Shown: one piece after another, positions 14,317-23,484 of the stretch
How positions within the stretch are numbered: the first letter of the stretch is position 1
Layout of the letters: each line of letters begins with the position of its first letter
Origin: Frankia sp. AgB32
Lineage (GTDB): Bacteria > Actinomycetota > Actinomycetes > Frankiales > Frankiaceae
Direction: 5' to 3'
Assembly: GCF_023243045.1 (NCBI RefSeq)
Contig: NZ_JALKFX010000022.1
Span: forward strand, 1-36,526
Length of the DNA stretch: 36,526 nucleotides
Made by a program: the position numbers and the translations under genes
Notes under the pieces: model-generated
What the model was told of the DNA's origin: nothing
What the model saw: only the letters and a program-made list of their open reading frames with translations
The model's database searches: none

Positions 14317-14802
14317 CGTATCGCTGCGCTAAGCACTCGAATGCTACGCCGTGCGGCCAGACGCCCATCATCCGCACTCGCTCACGCATGTGCGCGGGCG
14401 TCGGCGCGCGCGAATGGCCGAGCGTCATCGAAGCCGTCCGACCGCGCGTCGGCACCTGCGTCCGGGCTCGCAGACGCAACCGGCATCGCAGCGACCAGCC
14501 AAGGGAAGCTCTCTGCATGCGCGGGGCACTCCGACGGCCTCCGCCGGGTCCAGCGGCTGGCCACCCTCCCCCCGCGCCCCGGCCACCGGAGGCCGACCGG
14601 CAGGGTAGGGGCCAGTGGAGCGGTCGCGCGGCCGGACTGGTCCACTGGCGAGGCCGGCGGCCGCCCGTGGCCGGCCAGCCGCGATCGACGACCCAGTCGC
14701 TCGATAGCCCAGTCGCTCGATAGCCCAGTCGTTCGATAACCCAGTCGCGATCGATGACGTTGTCACCGGCTACGACGCAGCACACTCCAGGAGGTCCACA
14801 CC
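14317..14802. other. Intergenic region with a 16-base tandem repeat
   Basis: No convincing gene is seen. Reading frames here lack domain resemblance and lie on both strands. Part of the stretch is less GC-rich than its surroundings (for example TATATGCAGCAG near 14298-14309). The notable feature is the tandem repeat at 14692-14755. The ribosome binding site AGGAGGT (14789-14795) of the next gene lies at its right end. Confidence 0.6.
14692..14755. repeat. Four copies of a 16-base repeat, CCCAGTCGCTCGATAG
   Basis: Units start at 14692, 14708, 14724 and 14740: two perfect copies, then CCCAGTCGTTCGATAA and CCCAGTCGCGATCGATG. The block is bracketed by GCGATCGACGAC (14681) and GCGATCGATGAC (14747). 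It lies about 50 bases upstream of the next gene. Confidence 0.8.
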
Positions 14803-15270
14803 ATGATCATCAGCTCGCACGTCCCCGCGGGCGCGTTCGTGGGCATGGCGGTCCGCAGTCCTGCGGCCGCGCTGGCCGCCGGTTTCGTCTCCCACCTCGT
14901 CATGGACGCGATGCCGCACTGGGGCACCGGCCCGAACACCGAGTCGGAGTGGCTGCCGATCGCCCGCCGCGACGGGGTCGCCGGGCTCGCCGCCATCGCG
15001 CTGCTGGCCGCCGCGGCGCCGGCCGACCGCCGCCTGGCGGTGCTGGCCGGCATGACCGGTGCCTGCCTGCCCGACACCGACAAGGTCGGCCGGTACTTCG
15101 TCGGTTCCAGCCCGTGGCCGAGCCGCTTCGACCGGTTCCACGAGCGGATCCAGAACGAGACCCGCGACCGCCTGCCCCGCGAGATCGCGACCGCAGCCGC
15201 CCTGACCACGGCCGGCGTGTTCCTGCTCCGCAGGCTCGCCGCCGGCGCCAGGAACGGCGCGGCGGCCTAG
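14803..15270 (+). CDS. Small membrane protein resembling metal-dependent hydrolase-type membrane proteins (155 aa)
   Basis: The ATG is 7 bases after AGGAGGT. Hydrophobic segments at about residues 5-35, 57-80, 83-100 and 125-145. HLVMDAMPHWG (about 32-42) is the H-x3-D-x3-PHW motif seen in the DUF457/YdjM-like membrane hydrolase group, and ACLPDTDKVGRY (about 88-99) supplies further acidic residues. The enzyme activity of this group is not well established, so I call only family resemblance. The gene stands alone and converges on the alcohol dehydrogenase gene. Confidence 0.6.
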   Translation: MIISSHVPAGAFVGMAVRSPAAALAAGFVSHLVMDAMPHWGTGPNTESEWLPIARRDGVAGLAAIALLAAAAPADRRLAVLAGMTGACLPDTDKVGRYFVGSSPWPSRFDRFHERIQNETRDRLPREIATAAALTTAGVFLLRRLAAGARNGAAA

Positions 15271-15310
15271 CCGGGCCGCAGCCGGTCGATCTCCGACCCG
15301 ACGACGTCAC

Positions 15311-16321
15311 TCAGGGCAGCAGGACGGCGGCGCCGTTGACCCGGTCGGCGGCCAGATCCGCGAGGGCCTGGTCCGCGGCGTCCAGCGAATACGGCGTGAC
15401 GGTCACGGCCAGCCGGTGCTCGGCGGCGATGGCCAGGAACTCCTCGCCGTCAGCCCGCGTGTTCGCGGTGGTGCTGCGCAGGTTCCGCTCCTGGAACAGG
15501 TGCTCGGCGTAGACCAGTCGGGGGATGTCGGTCAGGTGGATGCCCGCGACCGACAGCGTCCCGCCGCGGTCGAGCGCCGCGAGCGCCACCGGTACCAGTT
15601 CCCCCACCGGGGCGAACAGCACGGCGGCGTCCAGCGGCTCCGGCGGCGGGTCGTACGCGCCGGCCACCGACGCCGCCCCGAGCTCCAGAGCCAGCGCGCG
15701 GGCCGCCGGCGCGCGGGTCATCACATGAACCCGCGCGCCCTGAGCGAGGGCGACCTGGGCGGCCAGGTGCGCGGAGGCACCAAAACCGTAGATGCCCAGC
15801 CGCCCGCCCGGCGGCAGTTCCGCCCGGCGCAGCGCCCGGTACCCGACGATGCCGGCGCACAGCAGCGGGGCGAGCTCGGCGTCGCTGTAGCCGGCGGGCA
15901 GCCGGTAGGCGTAGTCGACCCGGACGCGGACGTACTCGGCGTACCCGCCGTCGACGTCCCAGCCGGTGTACGTCGACGCCGGGCACAGGTTCTCCGCGCC
16001 CCGCGTGCAGTAGGCACACGTGCCGTCGGTCGAGGCCAGCCAGGCGACACCCAGCCGGTCACCCAGGCGGATCCCGCGCCGCTCGGCCGCCGGGCCGAGG
16101 CCGATGGCGTCGACCCGGCCGACGACCTCGTGCCCCGGCACGGTCAGCGCCCGGCGAGGCTGGAGATCACCCTCGGCGAGATGCAGATCGGTCCGGCACA
16201 CGCCGCACGCGTCGACCCGCAGCCGGACCTCGTCCGGCCCCGGCTCGGGCACCGGCAGGTCGGCCGCGCGCAGCGGCCGGGTGCCCATCGGGCCGGGCGA
16301 GGCGACCTGCCAGGCTCGCAT
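15311..16321 (-). CDS. Zinc-dependent alcohol dehydrogenase, AdhA-like (336 aa)
   Basis: The protein belongs to the zinc medium-chain dehydrogenase family: catalytic zinc ligands in CGVCRTDLH and PGHEVVG, and a nucleotide-binding segment [19 protein letters not shown] (about 166-184) in place of the more usual GLGGLG. The structural-zinc loop reads [16 protein letters not shown], so only three Cys are seen; the usual first Cys is replaced by Asp, which in some relatives (as in an archaeal enzyme using Glu) can still bind zinc. It starts 21 bases after the TerD gene stop and is probably co-transcribed with it. It closely resembles the AdhA-type enzymes of mycobacteria; substrate unknown. Confidence 0.88.
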   Translation of the reverse strand: MRAWQVASPGPMGTRPLRAADLPVPEPGPDEVRLRVDACGVCRTDLHLAEGDLQPRRALTVPGHEVVGRVDAIGLGPAAERRGIRLGDRLGVAWLASTDGTCAYCTRGAENLCPASTYTGWDVDGGYAEYVRVRVDYAYRLPAGYSDAELAPLLCAGIVGYRALRRAELPPGGRLGIYGFGASAHLAAQVALAQGARVHVMTRAPAARALALELGAASVAGAYDPPPEPLDAAVLFAPVGELVPVALAALDRGGTLSVAGIHLTDIPRLVYAEHLFQERNLRSTTANTRADGEEFLAIAAEHRLAVTVTPYSLDAADQALADLAADRVNGAAVLLP

Positions 16322-16342
16322 GCGGCGACGTCGGGCCCGCGA

Positions 16343-16927
16343 TCAGACGCTGACGCCGTGGTCGCGCGCCAGGCCACCGAGGTCGTTGTGACCCTGGCCG
16401 ACCGCGCGGAACTTCCACTCGGCGCCGTTGCGGTAGACCTCCCCGAAGATCACTACGGTCTCGGTGGAGTAGTCCTCGGACAGGTCGTAGCGGACCAGCT
16501 CGTTGCCGGCCTGGTCGACGACCCGGATGTAGGCGTTGCGCACCTGGCCGAAGTTCTGGCTGCGGTTCGCGGCGTCGTAGATGGAGACCGGGACGACGAT
16601 CTTGTCGATCTCGGCGGGCACCGACGGCAGGTTGATGACGAGCGACTCGTCGTCGCCCTCGCCCTGGCCGGTCGTGTTGTCACCGGTGAGCGTGATCGCG
16701 CCGTCGGGCGAGGCGAGGTTGTTGTAGAAGATGAAGTAACTGTCAGCGAGAACCTTGCCGTCCACCTTCACGCCGATGGCCGACGCGTCGAGGTCGAAGT
16801 CCGTCCCGGTGGTGGTGCGGGCGTCCCAGCCGAGGCCGACGTTCAGTGCGGTGAGCTGGGCGGTGCCGGCTTCCGCCGCCTGCTTCGTGAGGCTGACGTT
16901 GCCACCCTTGGCGAGGCTGACTGCCAT
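16343..16927 (-). CDS. terD: TerD-family stress protein (194 aa)
   Basis: Length and sequence fit TerD/TerE: MAVSLAKGGNVSLTK start, LNVGLGWDAR, DFDLDASAI, YNNLASPDGAITLTGDNTTG with the acidic residues that bind calcium, and VYRNGAEWKFRAVGQGH near the C-terminus. An AAGGACG site precedes the ATG. TerD proteins are calcium-binding stress or tellurite-resistance proteins; actinobacteria often have several lone copies involved in differentiation or stress rather than tellurite resistance. Here it forms a pair with an alcohol dehydrogenase downstream. Confidence 0.92.
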   Translation of the reverse strand: MAVSLAKGGNVSLTKQAAEAGTAQLTALNVGLGWDARTTTGTDFDLDASAIGVKVDGKVLADSYFIFYNNLASPDGAITLTGDNTTGQGEGDDESLVINLPSVPAEIDKIVVPVSIYDAANRSQNFGQVRNAYIRVVDQAGNELVRYDLSEDYSTETVVIFGEVYRNGAEWKFRAVGQGHNDLGGLARDHGVSV

Positions 16928-17303
16928 TACGGTTCGTCCTTCCGTTGTGATCCTCGGCGACCGGGCGCCCCTGTCGTCCCGTGCCTGGACCACCTGATCA
17001 GACCATGTCCTGGACACAATGGGTATGGGGGTTGCGGTCGTGTCGTCACCCTGGCACACCCTGAGCGATCCGCCCAGCACCCCGTCGGCCGGATGACAAG
17101 GGGCCGCCTCGGCGCGCGCCCCCCCCCCGGCCGCGCGCGCCCCCCCGCCCCCCGGCCCCCCCCCCCTCTCCCCCCGCCCGCCGCGGCCCGGCGGGGGGGG
17201 CCCCCCCCCCCGGGGAGGCGGCCCGGGCGGCACCCTGCCGGGGCATGTCGGATTCCCCGCGAGGCGGCGCGGACAGGCGCCGGCGCTCGGTAACCTGACT
17301 GCC
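16928..17303. other. Divergent intergenic region containing a low-quality G/C run
   Basis: It must hold promoters of terD (leftward) and lysC (rightward). From about 17117 to 17223 it is almost pure C and G homopolymer, unlike any neighbouring sequence and most likely an assembly artefact. I see no gene. The lysC promoter could therefore be partly lost or garbled here. Confidence 0.6.
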
Positions 17304-18572
17304 ATGGCGCTCCTGGTCGCGAAGTTCGGTGGATCCTCCGTTGCCGACGCGGACCGCATCAAACGGGTCGCGGAGCGTGTCGTCGAGTCCCGCCGGGCCG
17401 GCAACGACGTCGTGGTCGTGGTGAGCGCGATGGGCGACACCACCGACGAACTGCTCGACCTCGCCGAGCGGGTCTCCCCGCTGCCCCCGGCCCGGGAGCT
17501 CGACATGCTGCTCACCGCCGGTGAGCGGATCTCGATGGCCCTGCTGGCGATGGCGATCACCACGCTGGGCGCCGAGGCCCGATCCTTCACCGGCTCGCAG
17601 GCCGGCGTGATCACCGACTCGGCGCACGGCAAGGCCCGGATCATCGACGTCACCCCGGGGCGGATCCGGGCGGCGCTCGACGAGGGGGCCATCGCGATCG
17701 TCGCCGGCTTCCAGGGCGTCAGCCAGGACACCAAGGACATCACCACGCTGGGCCGGGGCGGCTCCGACACCACCGCGGTCGCGCTCGCCGCGGCGCTGGA
17801 CGCCGACGCCTGCGAGATCTACACCGACGTGGACGGAGTGTTCAGCGCCGATCCGCGCATCGTCCCCGACGCGCGCCGCATCGACCGGATCTCCTATGAG
17901 GAGATGCTGGAGATGGCCGCCTGCGGCGCCAAGATCCTGATGTTGCGGTGCGTCGAGTACGCCCGCCGTTACAGCGTCCCCGTGCATGTCCGCTCGTCGT
18001 TCTCCTCGAAGCCGGGCACGTGGGTCACCGAGATTCCGGAGGCACAGCTCGTGGAACAGGCCATCATCCGCGGGGTCGCGCACGACCTGAGCGAGGCGAA
18101 GGTGACCGTCGTCGGCTGCCCGGACAAGCCGGGGGTGGCGGCCGCGGTGTTCCGCGCGGTCGCCGACGCGGACGTCAACCTCGACATGATCGTCCAGGTC
18201 GGCTCGGTGGCGGGTTCGGGCCGCACCGACATCTCCTTCACCCTGCCCAAGGCCGACGGGCGCACCGCGCTGACGGCGCTGGCGAAGGTGCAGGAGGAGA
18301 TCGGCTTCGAGCGGACCCTCTACGACGACCACATCGGCAAGCTGTCGCTGATCGGCGCCGGGATGAAGTCGCACCCGGGGGTGTCCGCGCGGTTCTTCGG
18401 CGCGCTCGCCGACGCCGGCATCAACGTCGAGATCATCTCCACGTCGGAGATCCGCGTCTCCGTGGTGGTGCGCGACACCGACCTGCCCACCGCGGTGCGC
18501 ACCCTGCACACTGCCTTCGAACTCGGCGACCCCAACGGTGGCGCCGTCGTCTACGCGGGTACCGGCCGATGA
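17304..18572 (+). CDS. lysC: Aspartate kinase, alpha and beta chains (422 aa)
   Basis: Full-length class with KFGGSSV (residues 7-13), the TAGERIS loop, [15 protein letters not shown] and IYTDVDGV in the kinase domain (1-245), then two ACT domains (about 265-345 and 350-415) with [14 protein letters not shown] and [15 protein letters not shown] that would bind lysine and threonine. It phosphorylates aspartate, the first step to lysine, threonine, methionine and diaminopimelate. Inside the gene a GTG at 18051 preceded by GGAGG (18038-18042) is in frame and would give a 173-residue beta chain, as in the alpha2-beta2 enzyme of Corynebacterium. The stop overlaps or abuts the asd start region. Confidence 0.97.
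   Translation: MALLVAKFGGSSVADADRIKRVAERVVESRRAGNDVVVVVSAMGDTTDELLDLAERVSPLPPARELDMLLTAGERISMALLAMAITTLGAEARSFTGSQAGVITDSAHGKARIIDVTPGRIRAALDEGAIAIVAGFQGVSQDTKDITTLGRGGSDTTAVALAAALDADACEIYTDVDGVFSADPRIVPDARRIDRISYEEMLEMAACGAKILMLRCVEYARRYSVPVHVRSSFSSKPGTWVTEIPEAQLVEQAIIRGVAHDLSEAKVTVVGCPDKPGVAAAVFRAVADADVNLDMIVQVGSVAGSGRTDISFTLPKADGRTALTALAKVQEEIGFERTLYDDHIGKLSLIGAGMKSHPGVSARFFGALADAGINVEIISTSEIRVSVVVRDTDLPTAVRTLHTAFELGDPNGGAVVYAGTGR
18051..18572 (+). CDS. Probable separately translated aspartate kinase beta chain (173 aa)
   Basis: An in-frame GTG with GGAGG 8 bases upstream starts just before the first ACT domain. The predicted product is the regulatory part alone. Corynebacterial lysC is known to make a beta chain of almost the same length from an internal start; its use here is inferred. 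Confidence 0.55.
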   Translation: MEQAIIRGVAHDLSEAKVTVVGCPDKPGVAAAVFRAVADADVNLDMIVQVGSVAGSGRTDISFTLPKADGRTALTALAKVQEEIGFERTLYDDHIGKLSLIGAGMKSHPGVSARFFGALADAGINVEIISTSEIRVSVVVRDTDLPTAVRTLHTAFELGDPNGGAVVYAGTGR

Positions 18573-18601
18573 GCGCCAACCCGGAACCGGAGGAACGGAA
18601 C

Positions 18602-19687
18602 ATGACCGGCAACGAGGCCGCGCGGCGGCCGTCGCTGGCCGTGGTCGGCGCGACGGGCGCCGTCGGCACGGTGATGCTCTCGCTGCTCGCCGGGCGCCCG
18701 GACGTCTGGGGCGAGATCCGCCCGGTCGCCTCGGCCCGCTCTGCCGGCCGCACCGTCCGCGTCCGCGGGGCGGACGTGGTCGTGCGGGAGCTCTCGCCGG
18801 AGGTCTTCGACGGGGTGGACGTCGCCGTGTTCGACGTTCCCGACGAGGTCTCCGCCGAGTGGGCGCCGATCGCAGCGGCCCGCGGCGCCGTCGCGGTCGA
18901 CAACTCCGGCGCCTTCCGGATGGACTCCGACGTCCCGCTGGTCGTCCCCGAGGTCAACGCCGAGCGGATCGCCGACCGGCCCCGGGGCATCATCGCCAAC
19001 CCGAACTGCACCACCCTGTCGATGATCGTCGCGCTCGGAGCACTGCACCGGGCGTTCGGGCTGGAGTCGATGTTCGCGGCGTCCTACCAGGCCGCGAGCG
19101 GCGCCGGCCAGGCCGGCATCGACACCCTGTACGACCAGCTCGCGACCGTCGGCGGCAGCCGCGAACTCGGGCAGACGGCGGGTGATGTGCGCAAGGCCGT
19201 CGGCGAGGACGGGCTCGGGCCGTTCCCGGCACCGCTGGCGCTGAACGTCGTGCCGTGGGCCGGCTCGCTGAAGGACGGCGGCTGGTCGTCGGAGGAACTG
19301 AAGGTCCGCAACGAGTCGCGCAAGATCCTGGGCCTGCCCGACCTGCGGGTCTCGGCGACCTGCGTGCGCGTGCCGGTGATCACCACCCACGCGGTCGCGG
19401 TGCACGCCCGGTTCGCCCAGCCGGTGACGGCCGAGCAGGCGCGGGCCGTGCTGCGCGACGCGCCCGGCGTGGCGGTGGTCGACGACCCGGCTGCGGGTGA
19501 GTTCCCCACCCCGTCGGATGTGGTCGGCACCGATCCCACCTGGGTGGGGCGCATCCGTCAGTCTCCGGACGACCTGCACGAGGTCGCGCTGTTCCTGTGC
19601 GGGGACAACCTCCGCAAGGGAGCCGCGTTGAACACCCTGCAGATCGCGGAGTTGCTCGTCGGCGCGACACCGGCCACGACGAGCTGA
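18602..19687 (+). CDS. asd: Aspartate-semialdehyde dehydrogenase (361 aa)
   Basis: I chose the ATG at 18602 because GGAGG lies 8 bases upstream; an ATG at 18569 overlaps the lysC stop and would add 11 residues. The NADP-binding VVGATGAVG (about 14-22), catalytic Cys136 in NPNCTT, and His263 in the RVPVITTHAVAV segment match the family. QAASGAGQAG and ELKVRNESRKILG are also typical. It makes aspartate semialdehyde from the lysC product, and the two genes are adjacent as in many actinobacteria. Length 361 is a little above the usual 340-345. Confidence 0.97.
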   Translation: MTGNEAARRPSLAVVGATGAVGTVMLSLLAGRPDVWGEIRPVASARSAGRTVRVRGADVVVRELSPEVFDGVDVAVFDVPDEVSAEWAPIAAARGAVAVDNSGAFRMDSDVPLVVPEVNAERIADRPRGIIANPNCTTLSMIVALGALHRAFGLESMFAASYQAASGAGQAGIDTLYDQLATVGGSRELGQTAGDVRKAVGEDGLGPFPAPLALNVVPWAGSLKDGGWSSEELKVRNESRKILGLPDLRVSATCVRVPVITTHAVAVHARFAQPVTAEQARAVLRDAPGVAVVDDPAAGEFPTPSDVVGTDPTWVGRIRQSPDDLHEVALFLCGDNLRKGAALNTLQIAELLVGATPATTS

Positions 19688-20093
19688 TCGGCCCGCGCGA
19701 ATTCTTATCGAGCCTTAAGCCGAGACGGCGACGAAGAGCCACAACCCGCGGTCAAGAACAGTCAATTGATTGCGTCAACCACGTCGTCTCGGCTGCGGCC
19801 CGTCACAGGTATCGCGCCGAGAGCAAGGAATGGGACTCTCACGACAACGTTGACCGGACGGTCGGCGTTGAAGAGGAAGACCGGATTTCCTCGCCTGATA
19901 TGCGAGATGCCGCCTTCGTCGGAAGCATCCGGCACATGCAACAGGCCGGGCATCACCGGGAGCGGCTGCACAATCGGGCTGGCGCCCGGCCGGGACAGGT
20001 CCGCCCCGACCGCACCACCGAAGATCGTTATAAACGATCAGCCCGCCCAGCGGAACACCCGTTGGGCGGGCTGACCATGAAGTCTCTCGTGGC
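19688..20093. other. Intergenic region between convergent asd and csp
   Basis: No gene is supported. The region is less GC-rich than its neighbours (for example GAATTCTTATCGAG near 19700 and CAGTCAATTGATTGCG near 19759). The cold-shock gene terminator lies at its right end. Confidence 0.55.
20023..20073 (-). terminator. Tandem hairpins ending the cold-shock gene
   Basis: CAGCCCGCCCA (20039-20049) and TGGGCGGGCTG (20063-20073) form a perfect 11-bp stem 20 bases beyond the csp stop (minus strand), followed by a second small palindrome GATCGTT-ATA-AACGATC (20023-20039). Confidence 0.75.
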
Positions 20094-20297
20094 TCAGACG
20101 ACGCGGACGGCGTCGGCCTGCGGACCCTTCTGACCCTGGGTCACCTGGAACTCGACCCGCTGGCCCTCCTCAAGTGCCTTGTAGCCGTCCATATCAATCG
20201 CGCTGTAGTGAACGAAGACGTCGGAGCCGCCGCCGTCCACGGAGATGAAGCCGAAGCCCTTCTCCGAGTTGAACCACTTCACCGTGCCCTGAGCCAC
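20094..20297 (-). CDS. Cold-shock protein, CspA family (67 aa)
   Basis: Complete cold-shock domain of normal length, starting [18 protein letters not shown] (RNP1 KGFGFI) with RNP2 VFVHYSAI and [20 protein letters not shown]. It binds single-stranded nucleic acid as an RNA chaperone. The stop is followed by a strong terminator and the gene appears to have a long structured leader (20298 to about 20412). Confidence 0.97.
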   Translation of the reverse strand: MAQGTVKWFNSEKGFGFISVDGGGSDVFVHYSAIDMDGYKALEEGQRVEFQVTQGQKGPQADAVRVV

Positions 20298-20754
20298 GTG
20301 CCGTTCTCCCTGCTGGTGCAGTCAGGACCCGCACCACGCGGGCCCCGGACCGAACGCCAGGAAGCCACTAGAGATCCTGGCGCTGTTCCGCCGCGTCTCG
20401 GTTGAGACGCGAACTGGCGAACTCCGGCCAAGGACGACGCTACACGGATGGAGAGCTTCGCGGGAGTCCTCCGAGCAAGGAAGTCCACTTCATACCCCGG
20501 TAACAGAAGAACGCCGCCGACCCACGCCCGGGTGCGCCCAGGGGTGCCGTCACGCAATCCATCGAGCTGGCAGGCGATTTACCGGCGGGACTGGCGGGGC
20601 CCACGGGCCGGGCGGACCATGGCCCGGACGTGGCCCCCAGACGGGTGATCCGTCGAAGACTTTTCCTCCGACCACAGTCGAGTACACAACCGAGCCCACG
20701 GTCGAGCCCACAGCCGCAGCCGCCGCCGCGCCGACGGACCGGCGGCGGGCGCCG
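20298..20754. promoter_or_regulatory. Leader region of csp with two perfect 8-bp hairpins; nothing else recognised
   Basis: In the direction of csp, CGCGTCTC-GGTT-GAGACGCG (20393-20412) and CGCCAGGA-N12-TCCTGGCG (20356-20383) are perfect inverted repeats within about 120 bases of the start codon. Cold-shock genes often have long leaders that change fold with temperature. The rest (20413-20754) is GC-rich, shows no gene, and separates csp from the CHAD gene. Confidence 0.5.
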
Positions 20755-22323
20755 TCAGGACAGCCAGCGGCGGTACCGCCGCGCGGAGATGTCCGGCCAG
20801 ACGGCGAAGAAGTCGCGCTCGGCCAGCCGCGCCCGGCACTCCTCCAGCCCCAGCAGCACCCCGAGGGTGAACGCCGTCGGATGGCCCTCGGCCTGCGCGG
20901 CGATCCCCCAGGCACGCAGCAGTCCCTGCGCGACCGTCGCGTCCTGGTGCAGACCCAGCAGCTCCTGCGCCTGCTCCGCCTGGCCGGCCAGCGCGGCGGC
21001 CTGGCTGCCGTACAACGGGGTGACGATCTCGGCCGCGTACCGCAGCCGCTTTGCCTGCTTGCGGGCGGAGTGCAGCAGGACGTCCCGGTCCGCGCCGATC
21101 GGGAGGGCACCCGCGGCGGCCACCTTGCCCGCGAGGCGCCGGTCGGCGCGGAGGACCAGCTTCGGCAGGACCTTGTCGGCTGGCCGGGCGGCAATGCCGG
21201 TCAGCGGCTCGCGGACGAGGGTGAGCAGGTCGTCGATCAGGGCGAAGTACCGCTCGCTGCGCAGCATCGCGAGCGCCTCGGCGCGCCCGGCGGCCATCCC
21301 CGCGCCGAGGTGCGCGTTGACGACGTCCCGCACGGGCCCGGCGACCAGCTCGGCGGGCATCCGCGCGAGCCGGTCGTCGAAGTAGGCGAGCTGAACCTCG
21401 GCGTCGCGGGCGCCGGACAGCGCGCCGGCGAGATCACGCAGTTCGCCGTCGAGGCGATCGACCGTCGCCGCCGGGAAGAGCGGCGCGAAGATCCGCAGCG
21501 CGCTGCGGGTCCGCCGGCAGGCCACGCGCATGCGGTGGACGGCCTCCGGCTCGTCGAGGCGCACCCGCGGGTCGGCCGCCAGCAGGGCGCGCACCTGCTC
21601 GATGAGGTAGGCGCGGACGACCTGCCCGGCGGGCTTGGCGCGGCGCAGCTTGCGCGGGGCGGCCGGCACGTCCGGCCCGGGCCCCGCGGTGAGCGCCTGG
21701 CCAAGCAGCCGGCCGAGCTTGGAGGAGTCCGCCGCGGCCTGCGCGCCAGCCGCCAGCAGCAGCTCGCCCACCTCGTCGAGGATGTGCGACCGATCGCCGA
21801 CCAGCTCGACCTCGATCTCGCGCCAGGTGCTGACCGTCGTCGACTCGCCCAGGGTCTGCGCGGAGACCTGGTCGTCGACCACCTCGGCCAGGTCCGTACC
21901 GGTCGCGTCGCGAAGCCGCCGGGCGGTACGCAGCGTGCGCAGCCGGGCGACCGGGCGCAGCTCGGCCCCACGGGTGTGCACGGCGACCAGGTCGACGAAC
22001 TCGGCCGGCGGGGTGTGCCGGGCGCCCTTGGCAACGACGATCTCGCCACCGCTGGCATCCAGCGGGAGGTGCAGCTCGTCCCGTTCGCCGACCCGGACCG
22101 GCAGCTTCAGGTGCCAGCCGGCGTCCACACCGCCGGTGCGGCGGCGCAGCGTGATCCGGTTGCGGGCGAGGCGCAGGTCATCGGTGTCGAAGTAGATGGC
22201 CTCGAGGCTGACGGGCCGACGGGTGCGTGCGGTCGCGACGCTGGCGATCGCGCCCAGCTTCGGCAGGACGAACGTCGGCTCGACGGCGTACTTGCGTTCG
22301 ATCTCCCGGATTCCGGTGGCCAT
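20755..22323 (-). CDS. CYTH-CHAD domain protein (522 aa)
   Basis: I chose the ATG at 22323 because AGGAAGG precedes it and the CYTH motif follows at once: REIERKYAV gives the E-x-E-x-K signature of the triphosphate tunnel family. The CYTH domain covers about 1-215, with alternating charged strands such as ARTRRPVSLEAIYFDTDDLRLA. The CHAD domain (about 230-515) is helical and rich in conserved His and Arg, for example VHRMRVACRRTRSALRIF and SARKQAKRLRYAAEIV. CHAD binds polyphosphate, and CYTH-CHAD proteins are linked to polyphosphate or triphosphate metabolism. Exact activity unknown. Confidence 0.93.
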   Translation of the reverse strand: MATGIREIERKYAVEPTFVLPKLGAIASVATARTRRPVSLEAIYFDTDDLRLARNRITLRRRTGGVDAGWHLKLPVRVGERDELHLPLDASGGEIVVAKGARHTPPAEFVDLVAVHTRGAELRPVARLRTLRTARRLRDATGTDLAEVVDDQVSAQTLGESTTVSTWREIEVELVGDRSHILDEVGELLLAAGAQAAADSSKLGRLLGQALTAGPGPDVPAAPRKLRRAKPAGQVVRAYLIEQVRALLAADPRVRLDEPEAVHRMRVACRRTRSALRIFAPLFPAATVDRLDGELRDLAGALSGARDAEVQLAYFDDRLARMPAELVAGPVRDVVNAHLGAGMAAGRAEALAMLRSERYFALIDDLLTLVREPLTGIAARPADKVLPKLVLRADRRLAGKVAAAGALPIGADRDVLLHSARKQAKRLRYAAEIVTPLYGSQAAALAGQAEQAQELLGLHQDATVAQGLLRAWGIAAQAEGHPTAFTLGVLLGLEECRARLAERDFFAVWPDISARRYRRWLS

Positions 22324-22497
22324 GCGCACTGCCTTCCTGTTCTCACTCGTCCCGCCTGCCCGCACACGATCGGGCGATGCCGACGTCCCACCTGGACGCG
22401 ACGTCGGGTGACGGGCGGCCGACCGCCGGGCGTCGCGAGCACGGGAGGGAGGGTCATCGACACCTGCTGGACAACCGGCGTTTTCTGTCCGTTTACC

Positions 22498-23376
22498 CTA
22501 ACGTGGGGCCGGGATCCAGGACACCTTCCCAGCGAGAATCACGTATCCGACGAAGGCGACGGTGTCGATGAGGCCGTGCGCGATGACCAGGGGCAGCACC
22601 CGGCCGTTGCGCTGGAACAGCCGGGCGAACAGCAGACCCATCGCGAGGTTCCCGGCGAACCCGCCGAGCCCCTGGTACAGGTGGTACGACCCGCGCAGCA
22701 CCGCGCTCGCGACCAACGCCCGCGTCGGGCTCACACCCAGCTCCCGCAGTCTGACCAGCAGGTAGCCAGTGACGATCACCTCTTCGGCGAGTCCGTTCTG
22801 CCAGGCGCTGAGCGCCAGTACCGGTACGCGCCACCACACGGCCGGCAGGTTCGACGGCGCGACGGTGAGGTTCGCTCCGCTGTGCCAGGCGAGCAGGTAG
22901 AAGCCGAGCCCGATGCCGCCGACCCCGGCGGCCAGCAGCGCACCGCGCGCCGGGTCCGCCCGCGGCGCGCGTCCGTCCAGGCCGATCGCCCGCCGTCCGC
23001 CGCCATGCCGGGACAGCAGATACACCGCGAGCAGGACGGGCACCACCCCGGTGAGCAGGTCGGCCAGCTGCAGGGCGAGATCGAGCCAGGGCCGCCCGGG
23101 CGCCGCGGACGTGTTCAGCCGGGCGACCTGGGAACGCACCGACTCCGGCCGGGTCAGGACACCGATGTAGCGAATGACCGCGAACAGCGCGGAGGCGCCG
23201 AACGACAGCCCCAGCACCAGGCCGACCTCGATCGCGAGCTGCCGTCGGGTGAGCGGCTCGGGCCCGGCCTGGCCCGCGGTCTGGTCCGGGCCCTGCTCTT
23301 GGCCCTGGTCCTGGTCCGGGTCCTGGTCCGGGTCCTGGTCCGCCGCAACCGCCGGCGTCGTCACGGCGTCGCTCAT
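22498..23376 (-). CDS. CPBP-family intramembrane metalloprotease (292 aa)
   Basis: After a hydrophilic N-terminus with Asp-Gln-Asp-Pro repeats (about 13-30, encoded by tandem 12-base repeats), about eight hydrophobic segments follow. Catalytic motifs are NGLAEEVIVTGYLL (Glu pair near residue 196), LRGSYHLYQG (His) and IAHGLIDTV (His and Asp), as in the CAAX protease and bacteriocin-processing (CPBP) family. The third position of the usual EExxxR motif here reads EEVIVTG, as in other actinobacterial members. Substrate unknown. It lies downstream of cydB, but two strong hairpins separate them. Confidence 0.88.
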   Translation of the reverse strand: MSDAVTTPAVAADQDPDQDPDQDQGQEQGPDQTAGQAGPEPLTRRQLAIEVGLVLGLSFGASALFAVIRYIGVLTRPESVRSQVARLNTSAAPGRPWLDLALQLADLLTGVVPVLLAVYLLSRHGGGRRAIGLDGRAPRADPARGALLAAGVGGIGLGFYLLAWHSGANLTVAPSNLPAVWWRVPVLALSAWQNGLAEEVIVTGYLLVRLRELGVSPTRALVASAVLRGSYHLYQGLGGFAGNLAMGLLFARLFQRNGRVLPLVIAHGLIDTVAFVGYVILAGKVSWIPAPR

Positions 23377-23484
23377 CGCTCGACGGTAGCCGACGCCGAC
23401 GTACGGCCGGACCGTGCGCCCGGTGATCCATCCGGATCTGATCGCGGCCCACCAGGAAGATCATGGTGTCTCGAGGAACCACCT

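Noticed and set aside
14134-14739. Forward frame in the 14.3-14.8 kb gap
   Set aside because: It overlaps the leftward gene, ends in the tandem repeat, is Arg/Ser/Ala-rich without domain, and lacks a convincing ribosome binding site.
14692-14755. Possible CRISPR array
   Set aside because: Units are 16 bases and directly adjacent without spacers, and there are no cas genes.
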